A DNA stretch of 64,000 bases. It comes from Clostridium sp. MB40-C1 (GTDB taxonomy: Bacteria > Bacillota > Clostridia > Clostridiales > Clostridiaceae). The stretch covers positions 2,480,001 through 2,544,000 of the forward strand of contig NZ_CP133189.1 of the NCBI RefSeq assembly GCF_030913655.1, in the 5' to 3' direction. Below are positions 59,138 to 64,000 of the stretch, in pieces. A program made the translations under genes and the position numbers. A model generated the notes under the pieces. It was not told the DNA's origin, made no database searches, and saw nothing but the letters and a program-made list of their open reading frames with translations. Positions within the stretch are counted from its first letter, which is position 1. Each line of letters begins with the position of its first letter.

Positions 59138-61402
59138 CTAAAGAAGTTCAATTGGCGCTACACTAAGCATAAGCTGCTTTATTCCCATATTATCAAAAGC
59201 AATAGTTATCTTGACATCATCAGAAGTTTTAATAGCACTAACTACAGTGCCTACTCCAAATTTTTCATGTTTTACTTTTCTTCCTATGCTAATTTCATCT
59301 AAATCAAATTTCTTTTTATGATTACTGTTATTATCTGAATTACAATTCTGCTGAGATAAAATTGAGTTCATTTTTTTATCTGCTTTATTATTTGCAAAGG
59401 TACTTAATGAGTGTGAGTTAAAGTTGTTACTTACATATGACTTATTAATATTTTTCATAGCTCCATTTTTATTTTGATGGATATTCTCTCTTAAGTCCAT
59501 AGATACTTCATTTATGAAATCTGATTCTGAATAAGATACACTTCTACCAAAAACCATTCTGCTTTGTGCCGATGTCATATATAATTTTTCTTTAGCTCTT
59601 GTTATCCCTACATAACAGAGTCTTCTTGACTCTTCCATTTCACTGAAGTCTTCCATAGAACGAGCCCCTGGAAAAATTCCATTTTCCATACCCACCATAA
59701 ATACCACTGGGAATTCTAGCCCTTTAGCACTATGAATAGTCATTAAAACCGCTGTATCTGCATCTTCTGTATAATTATCTATATCTGATACTAAGGCTAC
59801 CTTTTCTAAAAATGCCGATAAGGATTGATCCTCTGAAGTACTTTCAAACTCTACAGCCGCAGATACTAGTTCTTTTATATTCTCTATTCTACTCATATCT
59901 TCTATATTTTTAGATTCTTTTAAGCCTTTTAAATATCCTGTACTTTCAAGTATTTCTTCTATTAACTTAGAGACACTTATATTATCCTTAGTTCTATTAA
60001 AAGAATTTATAAGACTTGTAAATTTGTTTATAGATGCAATATTTCTCGCTGTAAGTCCTGGTATATTTTCTACCTCTAATAAAACACTATACATGCATTC
60101 ATCCATATAACTTGCAAATTCTTGTATTTTAGATACAGTAGCAGCACCTATCGCTCTTTTAGGAACATTTATTATTCTCTTTAAGCTTATGTCATCTTGA
60201 AGATTATTTATAAACTTTAAGTAAGCAATTATATCTTTAATTTCTTTTCTATCATAGAACTTTTGTCCACCTATTATTCTATAAGGTATACTTCTTTTCA
60301 TAAAAACATCTTCAAAAATTCTTGATTGAGCATTTGTCCTATACAATACTGCAAAGTCCTTAAAATCCATATCTTCTTTTTCCATAAGTTCTTTTATTTG
60401 CTTTGCAACAAAATTACCTTCATCTATATCTGAAAAAGCTCTATAAATTTTTATTTTCTCCCCAGGTGGGTTCTCTGTCCTTAAAACCTTACTTTTTCTT
60501 TGAGCATTATTTTTTATGACACCATTTGCTGCACTTAAAATATTACTCTTTGATCTATAGTTCTGTTCTAGTTTTATAACTTTAGTATTGGGGTAATCCT
60601 TCTCAAAATTTAAAATATTGCTTATGTCTGCACCTCTCCACTGGTATATGCATTGATCATCATCACCAACAACAAAAAGATTCTTATGCCCTTGTGCTAA
60701 CATTTTAACTAGTTCATACTGAGCTTTATTAGTATCTTGATATTCATCTACCATTATATATTTAAATTTATTTTGATAAAAATTTAAAACATCTGGATTT
60801 TTTTTCAATAACTCAACTGTTTTAAAAATTAGATCATCAAAATCTAAAGCATTACTATTTTTTAGTCTCTTTTGATATAAAAGATATACATCAGCTATTT
60901 TGTTTTTTCTAAAATCATTCTCGTTTTGCTTCTTGTATTCCTCCGCAGATATTAGCCTATCTTTTTGCTTCCCTATTTTCCCTATTATTTCTTTTTCATC
61001 TATATCTTTTTCATTTATATTTAGTTCTTTCATACATTCCTTTACTAAAGTCTTTTGGTCAGAACTATCATATATTGCAAAGTTTTTATTGTATCCTAAC
61101 TTATCTATCTCTCTTCTCAATATTCTAACACAACATGAGTGAAAAGTAGACACCCACATACTGTCTACATTAACGTCAATTAATTTTTTTATTCTTTCCT
61201 TCATTTCACCAGCTGCTTTATTTGTAAATGTTATAGCTAGTATATTGTAATGGGGTATATTTAAATCCTCTACCATATGTGCAATTCTATAAGTTAATAC
61301 TCTTGTTTTTCCTGACCCTGCGCCTGCTAGTACAAGTACTGGACCTTCTATAGTAATTGCCGCTTCATACTGTTCTTTATTTAAAAGCGTTTTTAAATCC
61401 AT
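59138..61402 (-). CDS. pcrA: ATP-dependent DNA helicase PcrA/UvrD
   Basis: 754 aa. Superfamily 1 motifs in order: Q motif LNKEQYEAAITIEGPVLVLA, Walker A GAGSGKTRVLTYRI, ITFTNKAAGEMKERI, DEYQDTNKAQYELV, DDDQCIYQWRGADISNI, NYRSKSNILSAANGVI, IHSAKGLEFPVVFMVGMENG, YVGITRAKEKLYMT. C-terminal Tudor-like domain (GRKVKHEKFGVGTVVSAIKT). Repair and replication; upstream of ligA. Confidence 0.97.
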   Translation of the reverse strand: MDLKTLLNKEQYEAAITIEGPVLVLAGAGSGKTRVLTYRIAHMVEDLNIPHYNILAITFTNKAAGEMKERIKKLIDVNVDSMWVSTFHSCCVRILRREIDKLGYNKNFAIYDSSDQKTLVKECMKELNINEKDIDEKEIIGKIGKQKDRLISAEEYKKQNENDFRKNKIADVYLLYQKRLKNSNALDFDDLIFKTVELLKKNPDVLNFYQNKFKYIMVDEYQDTNKAQYELVKMLAQGHKNLFVVGDDDQCIYQWRGADISNILNFEKDYPNTKVIKLEQNYRSKSNILSAANGVIKNNAQRKSKVLRTENPPGEKIKIYRAFSDIDEGNFVAKQIKELMEKEDMDFKDFAVLYRTNAQSRIFEDVFMKRSIPYRIIGGQKFYDRKEIKDIIAYLKFINNLQDDISLKRIINVPKRAIGAATVSKIQEFASYMDECMYSVLLEVENIPGLTARNIASINKFTSLINSFNRTKDNISVSKLIEEILESTGYLKGLKESKNIEDMSRIENIKELVSAAVEFESTSEDQSLSAFLEKVALVSDIDNYTEDADTAVLMTIHSAKGLEFPVVFMVGMENGIFPGARSMEDFSEMEESRRLCYVGITRAKEKLYMTSAQSRMVFGRSVSYSESDFINEVSMDLRENIHQNKNGAMKNINKSYVSNNFNSHSLSTFANNKADKKMNSILSQQNCNSDNNSNHKKKFDLDEISIGRKVKHEKFGVGTVVSAIKTSDDVKITIAFDNMGIKQLMLSVAPIELL

Positions 61403-61443
61403 TAAATCACTCCTCGATTCATACCATTATCCATCTATATGTA

Positions 61444-61743
61444 TTATTCCCACTTTATTCTTTCTAATACTAGGTTGTACCCGTCACTTCCATAATTCAG
61501 GCATCTATTTACTCTACTTATAGTAGCAGTACTCGCCCCTGTAGCAGATGCTATTTCTGTATATGTCTTTTTTTGTTTTAACATCTTTGCAACTTGAAGT
61601 CTTTGTTCTACAGACTTCAACTCATTTATAGTAAATATATCTTCAAAAAATCTATAACACTCTTCTTTTGTCTTTAAAGATAAAACTGCCTCACATAAGT
61701 AGTCCATTTCCGGATTCTCTAGTTTTGATTTAAATTCTGACAC
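61444..61743 (-). CDS. yerC: YerC/YecD-type TrpR-related protein
   Basis: 99 aa with the TrpR-like HTH: TINELKSVEQRLQVAKMLKQ, KKTYTEIASATGASTATISR, VNRCLNYGSDGYNLVLERI. The YerC family lies upstream of pcrA in many Firmicutes. DNA target unknown. 41 bases before pcrA, so probably one operon. Confidence 0.93.
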   Translation of the reverse strand: MSEFKSKLENPEMDYLCEAVLSLKTKEECYRFFEDIFTINELKSVEQRLQVAKMLKQKKTYTEIASATGASTATISRVNRCLNYGSDGYNLVLERIKWE

Positions 61744-62122
61744 TAAATCACTCCCTATCTTGTTTTAAAATATATAGGATTACACACATTTAAATTCTAC
61801 CATTCAATTCTTGTTTATTCTAGACTTGTTTTAATATGTTTACAAACTCACTTTACCTACCTTTAAGTTTAAACCATATTTTAGTACATTATTTATTTCA
61901 TATAATTTTTGAAGTACTTCCTAGGTTTTTAGAAATAACACAATTTTAAAAATAACAGTAGTTTAAAACATAACTTAATTTAAAACTTTTTTGATAACTA
62001 TATAGGCATAATTTACATGTATTTTATTTAAGCTTCTTATAAATATATATATCCTTCTAAGACAAACTAAGTATATATCTAAAATAAAGAATCTTCAATT
62101 ACAAACAAAGGGGAAATCTACA
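61744..62122. other. gene-free stretch of about 380 bases
   Basis: Divergent region between yerC and the deacetylase gene. It must contain both promoters, but AT-richness gives many weak matches and I did not choose one. No hairpin or ORF of note. Confidence 0.5.
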
Positions 62123-62959
62123 ATGAAAAAATTATTCTCTACAACATTATTTAAAACATCATTTATAATGCAATTGTTTTTTTTACTAATATTTTTTTTC
62201 CAATGTAATTCTTCTAATGCTTTAGCGCAGAATATTTATGAGAATAAGCTTTTATTAGCTTCCCCATGCTCAACTTCCAATACTAACTTTATTTCTCTCT
62301 ATTCTGCAAATATCCCTAAAACCAAAATAGCTTATTTAACTTTTGATGATGGACCTTCTAATAATACTGAAAAAATACTTAAAATACTAGATGATTATAA
62401 CATTAAAGCTACTTTTTTTGTAACAGGAGCTTCTGCTAAAAGCGGACTAGAAATTTATAAAACAATCGCTAGTAAAGGTCATTCTATTGGCAATCATACT
62501 TATAGTCATAATTATAGTAAAATATATAAAAGCATAGAAGATTTTATAGCTGACTTTAATAAGTTAGAAAAATATTTAAATAACTCTATAGGTATAAATA
62601 CTAATTTAGTTCGTCTTCCTGGAGGTAGCAACAATACTATAAGCCATAAATATGGAGGTAATGACATAATGGTAAGTATAAGTAAATATTTAATAGACAA
62701 TGGTTATACTTATTTTGATTGGAATGTGGATTCTACTGATGCCTCTGTAAAAACTCAAGATAAAAACAAAATAGTCAATTCAGTATTAAATAATAGCAAA
62801 AATAAAAACGCAATCATAATTCTTATGCATGATGGTCCATTAAAAACCTCTACAGTAAAAGCCCTTCCTGAAATTGTAGAAGGTTTAAAAAAACAAGGCT
62901 TTGAGTTTAAACCGTTATCTTCTGAATCATACGTTACTCAATTTCTAAGAGCAAAATAA
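62123..62959 (+). CDS. secreted polysaccharide deacetylase (CE4)
   Basis: 278 aa. N-terminal signal peptide (hydrophobic core about residues 13-28, cleavage near NALAQ). NodB domain motifs: IAYLTFDDGPSNNTEK (motif 1), SIGNHTYSHNYSKI (metal histidines), VRLPGGSNN (motif 3), FDWNVDSTDAS (motif 4), IIILMHDGPLKTST (motif 5). Deacetylates peptidoglycan or chitin-like polymers. AAGGGG precedes the ATG. Confidence 0.93.
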   Translation: MKKLFSTTLFKTSFIMQLFFLLIFFFQCNSSNALAQNIYENKLLLASPCSTSNTNFISLYSANIPKTKIAYLTFDDGPSNNTEKILKILDDYNIKATFFVTGASAKSGLEIYKTIASKGHSIGNHTYSHNYSKIYKSIEDFIADFNKLEKYLNNSIGINTNLVRLPGGSNNTISHKYGGNDIMVSISKYLIDNGYTYFDWNVDSTDASVKTQDKNKIVNSVLNNSKNKNAIIILMHDGPLKTSTVKALPEIVEGLKKQGFEFKPLSSESYVTQFLRAK

Positions 62960-63041
62960 ATATACAATTATTGAAATTTAATAATTCAAATTTGAAATGC
63001 TTATTTATTTTATTATTAGTATCCTATTAACAAAAATCAGT

Positions 63042-63133
63042 GCTGTCGCATTAAGAAATTTACATACAATATACTATTTTGAAAGTTTAAATTCAATACA
63101 ATATATTGTAGGATTTATTATTAGTGCGACAGC
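63042..63133. mobile_element. MITE-like hairpin element
   Basis: Terminal inverted repeats GCTGTCGCA / TGCGACAGC extend through about 30 imperfect pairs each side (TTAAGAAATTTACATACAAT / related). No ORF inside. The GCTGTCGCA ends resemble those of IS-derived repeats in clostridia. The plus-strand 3' end continues CCTATTTTTTG, so it also works as the terminator of the deacetylase gene. Confidence 0.72.
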
Positions 63134-63341
63134 CCTATTTTTTGTTCAGTAAAATATTTAAAATTAATTTAATTTTATCACTTTACAACTTCACCATGTT
63201 AAAGTATAATATGATTATAAAATGAGTCTATTAATTGGATATGTTTTAGAAATTGTTGATTCCATATATTGAGCTCAACATTTTAAAACAAAGCCTTATG
63301 ATTAATACATATAAAAATTATAAAGTAGGGGGATTTTATAA

Positions 63342-64000
63342 ATGAAAAAATTAATTATGTTATTATTAAGCTTCATTATAGTATTAGGTCTTTTCGGTTG
63401 TGGTTCTTCTAAAAACTCAGCTGATAATTCTTCAAAAGATGGAATTCCAAAGAAAATAATTGTAGGTTTAGATGATTCTTTTCCACCAATGGGATTTCGC
63501 TCAGATGAAGACAAGATAATAGGTTTTGACATTGATATGGCTAATGAAATGGCTAAAAGAATGGGCGTAGAAATAGAATACATGCCTACAGAATGGAGTG
63601 GAGTAATACCTGCTTTAAAAGCCGAAAAATTTAATGTTGTAATTTCTGCTATGAGTGTTACAGAAGAAAGAAAAAAAGAAATAGCTTTTTCTAATCCATA
63701 TATTTTAGAAAAACAAGTTATTGTTGTAAAAAAAGATAATAAAAATATAAATTCTTCAAAAGATTTGAAAGATAAAATAGTAGGAGTTCAACTTGGAAGT
63801 ACTAGTGCAGAAGCTATAAAGCCAATAAGAAACACAATGAAAGAAGTTAAAGAATATGATAAAAACACTGATGCTCTTCAAGATTTATCTATTGGAAGAC
63901 TTGATGCTGTAGCAGTTGATGAACTTGTTGCAAGGTATTATATAAAAGAACACAATGATAAATATAGAGTAGTTGAAAAAGAAATTTCAAAAGAACCTAT
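63342..64000 (+). CDS. amino-acid ABC transporter substrate-binding lipoprotein (runs off the window)
   Basis: Starts MKKLIMLLLSFIIVLGLFGC, a lipoprotein signal with lipobox LFGC (C20). SBP_bac_3 pattern follows: IVGLDDSFPPMGFRSDEDKI, IGFDIDMANEMAKRMGVEIE, EWSGVIPALKAEKFNVVISA, MSVTEERKKEIAFSNPYI, VGVQLGSTSAEAIK. Receptor of a polar amino-acid importer; permease and ATPase genes probably follow beyond the window. GTAGGGGGA lies 12 bases before the ATG. Note that the opposite strand is also open for 93 codons; that is a shadow. Confidence 0.93.
   Translation, partial: MKKLIMLLLSFIIVLGLFGCGSSKNSADNSSKDGIPKKIIVGLDDSFPPMGFRSDEDKIIGFDIDMANEMAKRMGVEIEYMPTEWSGVIPALKAEKFNVVISAMSVTEERKKEIAFSNPYILEKQVIVVKKDNKNINSSKDLKDKIVGVQLGSTSAEAIKPIRNTMKEVKEYDKNTDALQDLSIGRLDAVAVDELVARYYIKEHNDKYRVVEKEISKEP

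Noticed and set aside
63302-63583. Minus-strand 93-codon ORF at the right end
   Set aside because: Antisense to the substrate-binding lipoprotein, which has a full signal peptide, lipobox and family motifs.

Overview
The window is AT-rich, low-GC Firmicute chromosome, most likely a Clostridium of the C. botulinum / C. sporogenes type. The genus rests on base composition, clostridial gene families (yerC-pcrA-ligA, small Cys-rich proteins, ECF transporters), strong AGGAGG ribosome sites and frequent TTG/GTG starts; the species is inference. Layout: host genes (1-8028), one complete-looking prophage (8029-49124), a 21-gene tRNA array whose first tRNA-Arg(TCG) is the integration target (49084-50869), then host genes (51006-64000).

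Left host flank, all on the minus strand: the start of xpt behind a guanine riboswitch and terminator; a dicarboxylate/amino-acid:cation symporter; an ECF S-component, a radical SAM enzyme and a pyridoxal kinase in one direction; a phage-type amidase; a MerR regulator with a 19-bp-spacer promoter; a 165-bp cloverleaf-like element; and a CBS-domain protein.

The prophage has a PBSX/Xkd-type contractile tail. From left to right it carries small XRE regulators and a 37-aa gene under a LexA-box promoter; amidase and holin; Dam methylase; tail fibre, baseplate, tape measure, tail chaperone with a -1 frameshift, tube and sheath; head-tail completion proteins; capsid, scaffold, head morphogenesis protein with a toxin-like C-terminus and a likely immunity gene; portal and terminase. 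Next come the late regulator, a broken SNF2 helicase, VRR-NUC, primase-helicase (VapE type), NdpA, DNA polymerase A, an ssDNA-binding-like protein, a sigma factor, a DUF2800 nuclease, small early genes, antirepressor and Cro-like protein. A divergent operator region separates these from the CI-like repressor and the tyrosine integrase. Several accessory genes (morons) interrupt the structural operon, some on the opposite strand with their own promoter and terminator.

The right flank holds the tRNA operon, a YfcE-type phosphoesterase and RdgB, an unrecognised 460-aa protein, a small Cys-rich protein, a peptide-binding lipoprotein, ligA-pcrA-yerC, a polysaccharide deacetylase followed by a MITE-like hairpin, and the start of an amino-acid-binding lipoprotein.

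The strongest items for a second look are the head protein/toxin plus immunity pair (26994-28762), the tail chaperone frameshift at 20482-20488, the 11-bp lesion in the helicase at about 34525, the ATA start at 23292, the LexA-box 37-aa gene, the late promoter with a leader terminator, and the cloverleaf element at 7181-7344.
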